DNA of 64,000 nucleotides from Baylisascaris procyonis (GCA_037389465.1 JAZARR010000110.1:2981501-3045500); one strand, 5' to 3'. Positions 13,401-25,520 are shown, counted from the stretch's first letter. Made by a program: numbers and translations. Notes: a model not told the origin generated them from the sequence alone.

Positions 13401-15075
13401 GGTGTTTATTGGATTCTCGCGTTCACTTTATCGCAAAATTACTTTGAATACCCTTATATTACGTACTATGAAGTTTATTGAACATTTTAATTACTTTTTT
13501 AATTTATCTGTTTTAATTTTAAATATTTTTAGTATTATTATTTACTCTTCGAAAAAAAGAGTGATTATTTATTCGAATAAAAAGTTATTTTGCGATAATT
13601 TTCTTTTTTTTTGCTTCGAAATATTCTTTCATAAGCGAATTTTTCGTTTTAGAAATTTATAAGAAAATATCCAGTTGAAATATTGATTAAATTTTTTTTA
13701 AAGTTTAATTCGTAATTATATTTATTTTTATATTTATTTTTACCACTCGTATTAAGCAATAGGATCTGGCGGATATAAATATGTTTAATTTTATATGAGT
13801 TCTGCTTTGACAATATCAGTTTAGTAACTGTTAATTTACTATTATCTCCTATTATTCCAAAATAATTGCTATTATAGGAATGGATCCCATTTTAGCTGCC
13901 TTCTTCCTCAAGTATAAAATAGTATTTTCAAAAAAAAAAGAAAATTTTTCCTAGTGTTCTTCAATAGTTTTTTTGCTCTCTATGAAAAAAAAAGCACCTA
14001 TCGTATTACATATAAACAAAAAATTGATATAAATGCATAGAGATGTCTATAATGATGAATAAATAAAAATATTTAAGAGTCATAATCGTTTGTTTTTTTT
14101 TTCTTTTGTTTTGCAAATTTTTATAGATTCGATTTAATCAACGATATGAAAGTATAGATATATTTGTATTTCAGTTGCGAAAAATGCGCTCTCTTCAAGT
14201 GATCCTTATAACTATTCACTTTTGTAGTATTGTATATTCATATCTCTATCAAAGGTATTAATGCTGTATTATTTTAGAAAATTTTTCATTATATTTTAAA
14301 ATTAAAAAAAATAAAGTCGGCTAAGTGATATTATTCTGAGGGCTTAAATTATTTAGGAACTCTTTGGATTACTTATATTTGATATTTGAAATGATTTATC
14401 TTTTATTCAAAGATTTTATTCAATTTAGAATACTGAAAAAGCCACTGTGTAAATCCTTAGCTTTCAGCAATTACCCAAAGGATACTCAGCTCAGTGTTCA
14501 CCCACAATATGGCTCTTTGAAAAATTCGTTTAGGTGTTCGAGATAAGCTTCAATTTCAGCGTTTTCCAACATTTTTCTGCAAGTAATGTAGTTTGCAAAG
14601 AAGTGTATAATTGCATCTCACTCAGTCATGTTCCTCTTCTGTTATTGCTTACTCATGGTGCTGGTGGATTACTTGTGGAACTGGTTCGAGTACATTTCGC
14701 ATTTCTACATTGTATGAGTCAAAATAGGCTCGAGTACCATGAAAATGGATATCAAGGTCTCTAAGTAATGAGGAGGGAGGGGCTATAGTCTAAAAAATTT
14801 TGAGTAAATCCCTACTGAAAGAACTTTAAAAGTGATGTTTTCTAAACGAACCACAATAATGCATACAATAAGGTGACGAATCCAAATATCGGAGACAACG
14901 TCATCGAAGCTAATAATTTCATCTCATTTATATCATTGCAATAGATTTAATATTAAATCTAGGTCCAATGCTAACTAATACTATAGGCATTTCAGGTTTA
15001 TAATTTTTTACTATTATTCATTTCCTGGCAGAACAAAAAAAGAAAACTTTTTACATAAATCTTTCAAATATGCAG
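7433..15075. other. Intergenic region between the two serpins
   Basis: This 7.6-kb region separates the head-to-head serpins and should contain both promoters. The only gene I can support is the tRNA at 10924-11004. The rest is AT-rich with many poly-A/T tracts. Small GC-richer patches occur at about 9290-9560, 10480-10760 and 14530-14760; they have open frames but no convincing splice sites or family motifs. A TAAT-rich patch lies at 10399-10450. Confidence 0.6.
10924..11004 (-). tRNA. tRNA-Leu(UAG)
   Basis: The minus strand folds as a complete class II tRNA of 81 nt. The acceptor stem is GGCGAGA with TCTCGTC (one G-U pair). The D-arm contains TGGCCGAGTGGTCTAAGGC, and the anticodon stem CTGGT/ACCAG encloses the loop TTTAGGC, giving anticodon UAG (reads CUA leucine). 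A variable arm typical of tRNA-Leu follows, then the T-arm with GGTTCGAATCC. No intron and no encoded CCA. A TTTT run shortly after the 3' end fits a Pol III terminator. Confidence 0.97.
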
Positions 15076-15079
15076 ACAT

Positions 15080-16169
15080 GTGGACGAGTCAACAATTCAA
15101 CGTTCGCAAGCCGATTTTGCAGTACAACTATTGCGATCAACGATGCGTGACGCTGAATCACCAATAGTACTATCACCGTTCTCGATGGGAATCGTTTTGG
15201 CGATATTAAGTGCTGGAGCAATGAGCAATACACAACAACAGATCAACGTAGCACTCGCCGAAGGTATCATATGCATTTCAATCAAATAGCCTACGTATTT
15301 CTTTACTATTTACACATATATTTTGTAATGTTGCTTAAATCCTTAAATGTAGGCTTAGGAATTAGGGAAATTAAACATGATTTTTCAACGTTTTAAATTC
15401 TGAAAAAAAAAACTTCAAAATTTTTGTGGAATATAATGGAAGGAACGAAAGAAAATTAGCGCATATCTCGTAGTATTTTATCGTATTTCTTTTATGAGCA
15501 AGCATTTGTTTAAGATTGATCTCGTGCACTCAGTTTCTCTGCCAATCTTATGATCCATACAAAGTTTTGGATTTCGGTTCATAGATCCGTTTTGTTTAAA
15601 TTACTTCCTTTCTAGTAGATAAGGGTCAAAATAACCTAACATTTAGTTATTTACCTGACATCTTATTAACTCTGTTGTCATTCAAAGTGCGATCCTTCTA
15701 TGGCAATTTGGCAGTGGCACTAAGAATCGTTAGCCTGCAGCACTCAGTATTGGCAGCAACACTTATGGTATAATATTGACCTCAAGTTCGAGCAACACAG
15801 TGACCTCAAGTTCGAACAACATAGCTGGAACTTTCTCAGTCGGGTATTTTTAGGTTTCGAGGCGAATCAAATACAAGAATATTTTATATCACAAGAAAAT
15901 CGACTCCATAATGAGTCAAATGAAAGTGTATTTCGTTTATCAAATTTAATTATAATTCGTCAACAAGATGGATTCGCACTAAATAAAGCGTTTGTCGATC
16001 GTGCAACAAGTGATTATGATGCTCTAATTCGAGATATCGATTGCTCGAACGTTTCGGCTCTCATTAACGTAAACGTTGTTTTGAATATTTGCATAAATCT
16101 AATTTGCATAATTTACTAAAATATCGGCCAAACCTAATTTGCACAATTTATCGGGAATATGTGACGTAT

Positions 16170-16200
<31 letters not shown>

Positions 16201-18144
16201 TTCAATCATTCACTTGTTTATTTATATATGCAAATTCGCTGAAAACGTAATAAACAAATTGGAATGATGAAAGATTAATTTTTATTAAGGAAATCAACCA
16301 ATGGGTGCAAAACGTATCCGAGTCGAATATTAGTGCGATCGTTGGTGAACGCAATATTTTATCTGAGCCACATTTATTCCTCGTGAACGCCGTTTATTTC
16401 AGCGGAAATTGGGCAAAAAAATTCAAATATGAAGAGACATTCCCGAAAGAATTTTATATTAATAAAGATAAAGTGAAACAGGTTGGCAATTTTTATAATA
16501 TAAAATTTAATTTATGTGAAATTTTTTTTTAATATTTTTAAATTCACAAAATTTCATTTTCCGATGATTGCAGATCGTAGATAATATAGCAATTGATAAA
16601 GTATATAATTATATTGATTAATCAACTGCTTCTAAATACCTCAATCACCTGAATTTCCTTAATCAACACCTGAGAATATTTAAATTTTCCAGGTCGACAT
16701 GATGCCAATTTGGGCATTTGGTTCATTTCGTTATGCGGAAGATGCACATGTACAGCTGCTTGGAATTCCATATAACGATAATGAAACATTTATGTATTTA
16801 TTTCTACCACGTGATAGGGATGGCCTTGGAAATGTGATCAATGAAATTACTGGAAAACGAATTTTTACACTCATAAAAAGGTGTCGAATTGTTGATGTTG
16901 AGGTTAGAAATATTTTTTTAATTCGTTATTTAATTTTTTTTTGTTTTTATTTTCTTTTATTTTTTTCGATAATTGAAAAAAAATGCATTTATATTTCAAT
17001 ATAAAATATATAAAATATAATTTTTTTTTCACTATATGAATTTGGCACATTTTTAGATCCTCTTTTCTTTCTATCGAAGTAATTAACTGTTTAGAAAAAT
17101 GAATCACTGAATACAAAAACCATCAATCAATATTTTTTGAAAAAATAAATTTCCATTTTGAAAGAAATTTATGTTGTACCGATGGAACCCTTTTTTTTCC
17201 ACAATAATTTTCAAGATTTTTGGTTATAGTGATGTTTAAATTTTATAGTGAATTCATCGAATAAAATAAATTATAGGTGGAAATTCCTGTATTTCGAATC
17301 GAGAGTAATTTCGATATGAAGGAAGCACTTCTTAAAATGGGCATTAAAGATGCATTTGCAACAAATGCCGATTTTTCGGCTATTTCACAGAGCGATCTCT
17401 TTATATCTGGCATTCTTCATACAACATTCCTCGAGGTTTCAACGAATTTTTTCTATCTCGTTTTGAAAAAAAAAAAATCTTAAAAAATTTAAAATCTATC
17501 GTTTAAAATTTAAAATTTAAAATATTTGGCTCTATTTTCTTGGTGAAAAATTTTTTTGAACTTTAGCAAATTTTTACTGTTTAAAAAATTTGTTTAAGTT
17601 CATCAAAATTTACAAGCGAAAGTTTGCTTGAATGTTTTGGGATCATTATGGCTAGAATTTTCTCGATGAAGAGTTAATGCGGGGTCAGTTAGATTCGTTT
17701 TACAGTGGAATTTGTGATTTAGGAAACATAAAAATTTTTTTTTCACTGCAAGAAAAAAAAATTCTTTTCAGCGTAAAAACTCGTCTCCATATATGTATAT
17801 TTTTAAGAAAAATTCAGCTCACTTTAATAGATTCATTTTTGCAGCGCATTTGCAATAACCTAAAATTTTCCCGAAATTCGTAGAGATTGTCTATCACATG
17901 AAAAAAATAAAATAATAAATAATAAAAATAAAAATAAAAAATAATAGTAATAATAATAATACCGTTTTATTCATTAAAGGTGAGTGAGAACGGTACCGAA
18001 GCGTCGGATGTGCCTAGGCCAAATCCTCGTCCTTTGCAACGAATGCTTTGGCAAGGTGGTCATATTAAATTTATTGCTGATCATCCATTTTTGTTCGCTA
18101 TTCTCAGAGATGATATTGTATTGTTTATTGGCCGCTATACTTGA
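15080..18144 (+). CDS. Serpin B, probably non-inhibitory
   Basis: A second serpin, about 374 residues. Exons: 15080-15263, 15854-16068, 16290-16481, 16693-16902, 17277-17435 and 17980-18144. Junction phases match serpin A exactly, and exon 3 has the same length (192 bases), so the two are paralogues. Landmarks include LSPFSMGIVL, VNAVYFSGNW, VDMM, LGIPY and [11 protein letters not shown]. The hinge reads ENGTEASDVPRPNPRP. P12-P9 would be Ala-Ser-Asp-Val with prolines following, which should block insertion of the loop into sheet A. I infer a non-inhibitory or altered serpin. The start is unresolved: the frame opens at a GTG (15080), and the nearby ATG (15078) is out of frame by two bases. An unseen upstream exon could supply the start, because CAG at 15073-15075 could be an acceptor. 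No signal peptide is visible. AATAAA at 18224 fits polyadenylation. Confidence 0.88.
15777..15824. repeat. 24-bp direct repeat, two copies, in serpin B intron 1
   Basis: Two adjacent 24-base units beginning TGACCTCAAGTTCGA differ at two positions. They lie 30 bases before exon 2. Confidence 0.85.
16167..16202. repeat. (TATT)n microsatellite in serpin B intron 2
   Basis: Nine tandem copies of the tetranucleotide, between exons 2 and 3. Confidence 0.95.
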
Positions 18145-20445
18145 AACGTCACCGAAAAAAAAACGACTCTTTGTTTTACTACGATAGGACGATCCTCGAT
18201 GAGAAATCACTTTGAATTCTACAAATAAATTCATCCCTCTTATTTAAAAAGAAAATAAATAAATAAATAATAATTCAAATATATAATGAGAAAAAAAAAA
18301 AGAAAATTGAAAATGCAATATGATAAGCGGAAATAAAAAAATACAATTACTATGTTCCATTTATATCGATTTACGTTTAATTATTTACAAGACGGAAGCA
18401 TATTATATTCATATTTAAATATCGGATAATACTAATATTTTTTTTTTATTGCGCACAATAAACAACTCTTCGTAAATATCAAAAATTAAAAAAAAAAAAT
18501 TGATACATACATTCATAAATTTTAAATAGACAATAAAAAATACAAATATTCACAATTTCATATGTGTAGATGAGATAATTCTTACTATGAATTAATATTT
18601 CAATAACTAAGTAATTAATGAAATATTTCATCGGAATTATTTCATTCCAATAAAATTCCTCGATTTTTTCTCAAAATTATTAAAAGCTTTAATATTTAAG
18701 ACTAGAATAAAAATTGCAAATCTATTCCTATAAAAAAAAAGAACTATAACTATACCGTTTTATTAACCTAACTACTTTTTTAACAAAAATAATCGGGCAT
18801 ATTCATTTCCGGAATTTAAAATCAAGAAATCTAGAAATTAATTACTGAATATATAGGTCAAATTAAAACGATACAATTTTTGGAATGTTTATTAGCCATT
18901 AATGAGCTAACTACTATGCTGATTATTCACGAATAAACATAATAAACTCAATCGTTATATGCAAATAAGATAGCGTAAATAGGCACGTTTACACCGACAA
19001 TGGCAGACATTCCAACAGACATATTCATAATATCAGCTGAAAAACAAATTTAACATAGATTTGCTCTCAAAGCTCTATACGTAAGACAGAAGAAATAATA
19101 AAAAAAATAAAAAAGAAAACTAAAGCGATATGATACGAACTGGGAAGAATAGATCTTTAAGAGATGATCTAAGATTTAATAATGTACATAATTATATATT
19201 ATTATCATAGTTATACTAATAAAAAATATCACTTCAACGCTTGCAAATATAGATAGCCCAAATAATACAGTCGATGTTATGTTACATCATGTATATTTTA
19301 ATTAATAATAAAGAGAAACAAATATTTCGATATCAAATATTTTTCAATCCTCATATAAACGTAACCCTTTATCTCAACTCTTCAATTCCAATATCCAGTC
19401 CTCTTTACTTCCTCTATCACCGTTCCCCTTCTCATCAAAACTACTCCCTCTCATCCAACTCCGTCCCCCGTCCCTTGGACCCGACTTCCCAACGCAGGGT
19501 GGAGGAATAAACAAATATATGAAAGCCAAGGTTTCTTAATCGCTTATAAATGCTCAAAAAATTTAATGTTCAAAAAAATTTGAAGAAATTCAAATTTTTT
19601 TATGCTCAAAGGAAACAAAGAAATGACTACAGCGAATAAAAATGATAAAAAAGCGATAGTGAATCAATAGTTCAATTCTCAATGAAAATCATAGAGAATT
19701 TAAATTTTTAAAAAAAATTAAAATTTTTTTTCTACTTTTTATGCGTTATTAGGGAAATGCATAACTTTCGCTCCTTCCTTAAAACATATTTTTTACTTCG
19801 GATGTCAATTTTCTGCAAATTATTACTGAAAGAGGTCATCTTTTGATCAAGAAAACGAAGAGGACAAATTGAATAGCTAACAAAAATCGATTCATTAATG
19901 CATTAAATGAACAAATCGAGAAAAAAAAAGATATTTTAATATGACTGAGTGAATTTTATTAAATATGAACAACTATTAAAATTTGATCATCAAAGAAAAA
20001 AAAACTTTGAGATAAAGAGATAAGCGGACGAAAATCGAGATGAACCTAGCATTTCTGTTTTTTAATTAATAATAATAATAAAGGTTTTTTAATAATAACT
20101 AATAAAGGATATGACAATAATTTCTAGAAGCTATCGAAAGAGCAATATTAAAATATCGTTCAACGAAACGAACAATATCAAACCATTTCCGTCTTTCATA
20201 TTGCCACCCCCTTCAATCAATAAAAATTGCACTTATCTTATGATAATATAGCCCGGTAAGAAGGTTGAACGAAAATTAAAACCTATGAGTCGAAAAATCG
20301 TTTAAATATTACAGATTAAAGAATCATTGAAAAAAAATAATAATAATAAATTTAAAAAATAAAAATAAAAATCAAGCTCTTCAAAATGAACAAAAAAAAA
20401 AAAGAAACTTGGAATAATTTTGCAGTGAAATTTAAAAAAAAAAGA
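18145..20445. other. Intergenic region between convergent 3' ends
   Basis: This lies between the 3' ends of serpin B (plus) and the MADF gene (minus). It is very AT-rich. A pyrimidine-rich patch at about 19370-19490 gives a short open frame that I do not believe. No further serpin loop exon is visible downstream of serpin B. Confidence 0.55.
18224..18229 (+). promoter_or_regulatory. Polyadenylation signal AATAAA, serpin B
   Basis: The hexamer lies 80 bases after the serpin B stop codon. A cluster of further AATAAA copies follows at about 18253-18270. Confidence 0.6.
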
Positions 20446-23400
20446 TTAAGAGAACAAATTATGAACACCCGATAAAGCAGCACTTCTTTCAATAAATTCC
20501 ATTTCCTTCTCAAAAATTGCATCACTAATCCTTTTTTGTAGACGAACACCATCGGCTGGTGAGACTTGATAGATGAATCGCAATTTTGTTTCAACTGTTC
20601 GAGCTGAAAATGAGTAAAAAAAAATTACATCTCTTCGCGATTATTACTCTACAGTGCTACAGTAACTAAATGGTACAGTAACACATTGACAGTATCATAG
20701 TATGTATACTACACTAGCCAAATGAAATTAAAAAACAACACAAATTTTCTCATTCACTTACTTTTTGACAAGTAAATATGCAACGGCTAACCTAGAACCT
20801 TTAATAAAAAAGGTGACTGGCAAGCATAACTCGATAGGAAAGGGGATGGAATGGTTATGACAACAATTGCCTCCAGAATTTCAACAGTTAATTTTTATCA
20901 CCTAAATTACAATTTAACTCGTAATTAAATCACAATAATGGGAAGGGCTATTCCTCTGAAGATCGATGGACAGGGTCTAGAGCCATTCTTATGCAGCTTC
21001 CGGATTACTAAGGATCTCAATTTACTAGGTATGCCTCCGTATTCCATATTTCTATCAACCTTCATTTCACGACGACTTGTGAGGTATTCAAGTGGCTTCA
21101 ATGGAACATCGCCAATTGTTGATGATTTTGCAAACTGTAGATCCGTAGACTCAACAACTCGACAGCAAATATGAACATATGTACAGAAAGAATCAGATAC
21201 GTTAAATGGCTACTGTATACAGTACTATGAAATCAACTCAGCTCTACCGCAATGTGATGGACGAAGAATTGGGAAAATATCATGAACCAGAGGAAGGATT
21301 TGTACTAAATTGCTGGATTGCTTTCAGTCAGTTTAATGCTAAAATTTTTGTTGAAAATAAACGACTGCGAAAAAAAAGGAAAAACGCTATATAATTATAT
21401 TCCAATTTAATAGTGTTATAATCTTACTATTGAAATATATCTTACATTAATTTATAATCTTACATTAATTTACATTAATTGCATTAATAATCTTACATTA
21501 ATTTACATTAATTGCATTAATAATCTTACATTAATTTATATAAAAATGAAAAACACAAGTTTTGAAAAATTACCAAAGTGCGTGAATTGATCATCGGCTT
21601 CCACTTTCGGTAATAAAAGTTGTTGCGCTAATAAATTGCCACCATCCATTGCTCTTTTTCCCGGTGGTTGTATATCAAGAGGGAAAAGATCGTGCGTCGA
21701 TGGACTATCGAGGGTACGTTTCCGTTCGGTGATCGTCGATTTACCTTCGGATTGTGTATCGGAAAGTCTATCAGTTTCCGAGTTTGGCTCATTGCTTTCA
21801 GCATTTTCTTTAGCTAATGCTTGTAGACTTTCGAGTGCACTAGCTAAAGAAATCGTCGAAACGGTCGCCGTTGCGGTAAGTGGTGTTGTTGTATCAGCGC
21901 ATTCATCTTTCATCGTCAACGACGTTTCATGAAATGGTGTATTCGGATGTGAATAGGAATGTGACATTTGCGCCTGCGATGCCTCATAAATTGATGAGAT
22001 CGATAATGATGTGCTATAAAATAAATGCTACTTATTGAGAATAAAATTATGGAAATTTTTTTTTGTTTTTTTGGAGAACCTTTTTTAAATAATTATTCAA
22101 GTAAAAAAAATTTTCCGGTTGAAAATTTTTTTTAGACAATTGCCTAAAATCTTCGCGATGAAATATATCATGTTTGATATCAAATTATTTCAATCTCTGA
22201 GTTAAAATAAGATTTACAATAGTAAAATATAAATTATTGATTAGTATTTACTGTAATTTCTTTGAAAAGTTTTTTTTTTAAAAAAAAAAAAAAATTTGTA
22301 TTCCTTAAATAATTTAATCATTATTTTTTTCAATAAAAATATTAGAAATGAATATGTGAAAATTTTATTAATTATTTACTAAAAAATTATAATTTGAAAT
22401 AAGAGTAAGCTATAATCTTAATAAAGAAATAATAAAAAAAAGTTACTCAGTCCAATATGTTGAATCCTTATTGAGATCAACACTATCCAAAAAGAGTAAA
22501 TGTTCATAAAAACGCCATTGATCTTTGCCCGTTCGTTTAGCACGCCGAAATTGATCACGAAGCATATTCCATTGCCGTAGCAATTCATTTTCTAGAAATT
22601 ATCCACAGTTTTATTTGATTATACCTGTGAGAAGAAATGATGGATAAGCCGGAATAGATAGGCTAAGCACCCTTTATTCCGTGATGGCATCAACCTCTAT
22701 AAGTGGATGAATTCTGATTATTTAAAAAAAAAAATCCCTCAAAAATCGAAGATCAGATCCTTGATTGGCCCATAGTTGGTTAGAAACAAACCACCTATAT
22801 TGGAAGGAAAACTATGAACATCAAATTTGAATAGTGATGAATGCAAATTAAAACATCAACACAATAGGGGATTCAGAACAAGGCAGTAGGAGAATTAATA
22901 ATGAAATCAGTAAGCACAAAAAGTTTTTAAGTTGCTCTAGCTCAGAAATGAGGATCGATTTTGTTCATCAATAAAAACATCGTCCACAAACGAGTGCGAA
23001 CTTGAGACATTTCACTTACCGAGCGAATGCTATCCCCCTAAGCTATCCTGGAAAGTATTGCTTCAACAAAGAGAACATGAAGCTATAAGAGATGATATAA
23101 TTAAGAAGCATTTGTAAAGCAACTCTCAAAATTTAACATCACAGACTTAACAATTGAGGATATTGAATTAACGGCTTTTTCCACTTTCTCTAAACAATAT
23201 ATCTCATTCAATTCTTGCACTATCTATCCAAATGCAGATCACCCGCGGGAAAAGAGGATGGGAATTAGCTAGAGGTTTCATACAAAAGAGCTAGATTTTC
23301 AAAAAAAAAAAATAAATAAATAAATAAATAAAAATTATGCTGCGATAGTACAATGAAATAAAATCGAACCAGTTATTCGAACACCATATACGATGCTCAT

Positions 23401-23547
23401 TTTTCTCGCAATTTGTGTCATAACGACCTTCTTCCATCGATGACAACGATAATTTTTATCTTTTGGATTCCATAGACATTCCGATTGGCAAAATTCTTTT
23501 ATCAATGTCTCTTTCATATTATCACACCATATCAAATGATCATCCAT
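20446..23547 (-). CDS. MADF-domain protein, likely transcription factor
   Basis: Four exons join in phase to 301 residues: 23385-23547, 22447-22591, 21574-22013 and 20446-20603. Residues about 8-95 form a MADF (Myb/SANT-like) DNA-binding domain. It shows the pattern LIKEFCQSECLWNPKDKNY, then WKKVV, RQWNMLRDQFRRAKR and WRFYEHLLFLD. The three aromatic/Trp helix positions and the ECLW(N/D)P core are typical. A Ser/Thr-rich middle follows (exon 3), with a possible nuclear signal PPGKRAM and an acidic stretch. The last exon encodes a short helical segment (LRFIYQVS, ISDAIFEKEMEFIERS) that might act like the C-terminal BESS motif of Drosophila MADF proteins, though I cannot confirm it. The ATG sits three bases after TATTATTTTAG, a likely spliced-leader acceptor or an ordinary 3' splice site with an earlier exon. 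The first donor (GTGTTC) is weak but is the one whose phase gives a continuous domain. Confidence 0.85.
21440..21540. repeat. 33-bp tandem repeat in MADF intron 3
   Basis: Roughly three copies of a 33-base unit containing TCTTACATTAATTTACATTA, just downstream of exon 3 in the direction of transcription. Confidence 0.85.
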
Positions 23548-24129
23548 TCGCTAAAATAATATAAACGTTTATATGCATTAATATATCGGAGACCTTTAAA
23601 TTTGAGACACCTATTGGTTTTGTAAGGTAATCATTATTCATTGAATGAATATAAGGTATTATAATTTAAGATTAAGAATTCCCTATTTAAAAGAATCGAT
23701 GGGATTTTTAATCACTCATAAATCCCTTCTTTCGCCACCTTTTTTTTCGTTACTAATGGCTATATTCATGGTTGAGAAATCAAACAACCAAAAAGTTATT
23801 TACCAATACAATAATATTTTTATACATATTCCACAGATACTATTGGTTGATTCTCGTTCAAAATTATCTCACAAAATCATTAAATCCAAGGAATTTTTTT
23901 TTTAACAGTAGTGATAACTTGCATGACATCTTGTAATGCTCAAAGATTATATATGGATATATTCGTTAAACGTTCCACATTTGAATTAAACTTTTTGAAT
24001 AATAAAGATAAAATATTGCTCGCTAAATTTACTATGTAAGTGGTCAAACAAATCCAATAAGATTGACTGATGTTGTTTTAAATTTTTAATCCCTTCCTTT
24101 CGTTTTTATTTACAACTAAAATCAACGCA

Positions 24130-24486
24130 TCAAAGCAGAGGGAAGGAAACTGCTAGAAAGACTCGAAAATAAGGCGAAAAAGCCTTAGAAAGTACCATTG
24201 ATAATGCCTTGCTCTCAGCTGCTGCCATTGCCAGCGCTTTGCTATCAACGGCAAAGCACGATTCGGCAATCACTGAATCCTTCATCGGAATACAGTTGTT
24301 GCTTTCAGCCGATCCCATTGCCACCGTTTTGCTGTCAACGGCAAAGCACGATTCCGTAATCACTGAATCCTTCATCGGAAGGCAGTTATTGCTCTCAGCC
24401 GATGCCATTGTCACCGTTTTGCCGTCAACGGTGAAGCACGACTCTGCAATCACTGAATCCTTCATCGGAAGGCAATTGTTGTCCAT
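24130..24486 (-). CDS. Orphan repeat protein (3 x 30 residues)
   Basis: I do not recognise this protein. The frame starts MDNNCLPMKDS, encodes 118 residues and is built from three consecutive 30-residue repeats (core NNCLPMKDSVIAESC, then VDSK and AESN). A short tail KALSMVLSKAFSPYF and a hydrophobic end VFLAVSFPLL follow. The ATG lies 12 bases after TATTTTTCAG, a good nematode 3' splice site, so a spliced-leader or ordinary exon start is plausible. The sequence is clearly GC-richer than its surroundings. Differences between repeat copies fall mainly at codon positions 1 and 3 and rarely at 2, which favours this frame over the open frame on the opposite strand. An alternative reading is that this is an upstream exon of the MADF gene: a GTACTT donor at 24195 would join in phase 0 to the MADF exon at 23550. 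Confidence 0.5.
   Translation of the reverse strand: MDNNCLPMKDSVIAESCFTVDGKTVTMASAESNNCLPMKDSVITESCFAVDSKTVAMGSAESNNCIPMKDSVIAESCFAVDSKALAMAAAESKALSMVLSKAFSPYFRVFLAVSFPLL
24211..24480. repeat. 90-bp coding minisatellite, three copies
   Basis: Three tandem 90-base units, each about 85-90% identical to the next. The period is a multiple of three, so both strands stay open through the array. Confidence 0.95.
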
Positions 24487-25320
24487 ATTCAAGTGAATCT
24501 GAAAAATATGTTCTCAGCTCGATTCTGATCCAACGACAGAACGTTTGCTCGCCGAGGAATGATTGAACGGGATTCAATTCCGGGTAAATGGAATTTCTGG
24601 AAGGTAAATAACTCAAATTTCCTGGGAATGGGATTTTCGATTTCTTTTTTTTTTTGAGAATTCTACATGAGAGATTAAGCAGGTGCTGAAAACATCTAGT
24701 TATTCGCTTCACAAATCATCACCTTTCTAGTACAACTTTCCAAAATTTGTATAATACAAATGCAATTTTCATATTTGATAATATTGAAGTAGGAAAAATA
24801 ACAACTTTAAATTAAATAATTTAAAGAATATTGCAAATTTAAATGTTATACCTCAATTAAGGAAATGACGCCATCGAATGTTTCAAAGAAGAGAATATTT
24901 CGGCAATATAACGTTAATGGAATAAAATGTTTATGAAAATTTAAATAATTAGAAAAATTAACAATTGTAAAATGAATTTCTCTTTTAAGGTGGAAAAAAA
25001 ATGATTTCAAAGAAATAAAAATTCAAAAATTTTCAAACTTGAAAATTCTATAAAAATGATAAGCACTCAATGGAGATTTTATTATCATATCGGCTTAAAT
25101 ATATAATAATAAAAAAAAATTCCCTTACATATTTAATATCGCAACACAAAATTTTCATTTTGCTTCTAATAAAATAATCCAAATATTAGCAATATTTCTT
25201 TCTTATTGAAATAAACTTTTATATGAATAAATAATTTTATACTGCGATTAAAAAAATAAAAAATACCCAACCATTTAGTTTAATTTCAACCGAAAATTAT
25301 TACTACAAAACAAACGTTTT

Positions 25321-25520
25321 GTTATGTCGTCCGATGATGTTGAATGCGTCCGTTGGTCGGAGTGGGGGAACAGCGTTTATCGGCGGCCAGCAAACGCACA
25401 CAACGCACCGACTAACAGACACGCTCGCGAGTGGAACGCACGCGAAACGCGACGACGTATGCAGACATACGCGCAGACAAAAGACTCAATACGCGCCGCT
25501 TACGTCGACCTACCCATCGT
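25321..25520. other. CpG-dense, GC-rich patch
   Basis: About 200 bases with many CG dinucleotides (GCGTCCG, GGCGGCC, CGCGAAACGCGACGACG) stand out sharply from AT-rich flanks. Three overlapping frames are open on the plus strand, as expected for GC-rich sequence lacking stops, so I do not call a gene. A promoter or replication-related role is possible. Confidence 0.6.

Noticed and set aside
24209..24496. Plus-strand frame across the 90-bp repeats
   Set aside because: Changes between repeat copies avoid the second codon position of the minus frame, not of this one. The minus frame also has the splice acceptor and ATG.
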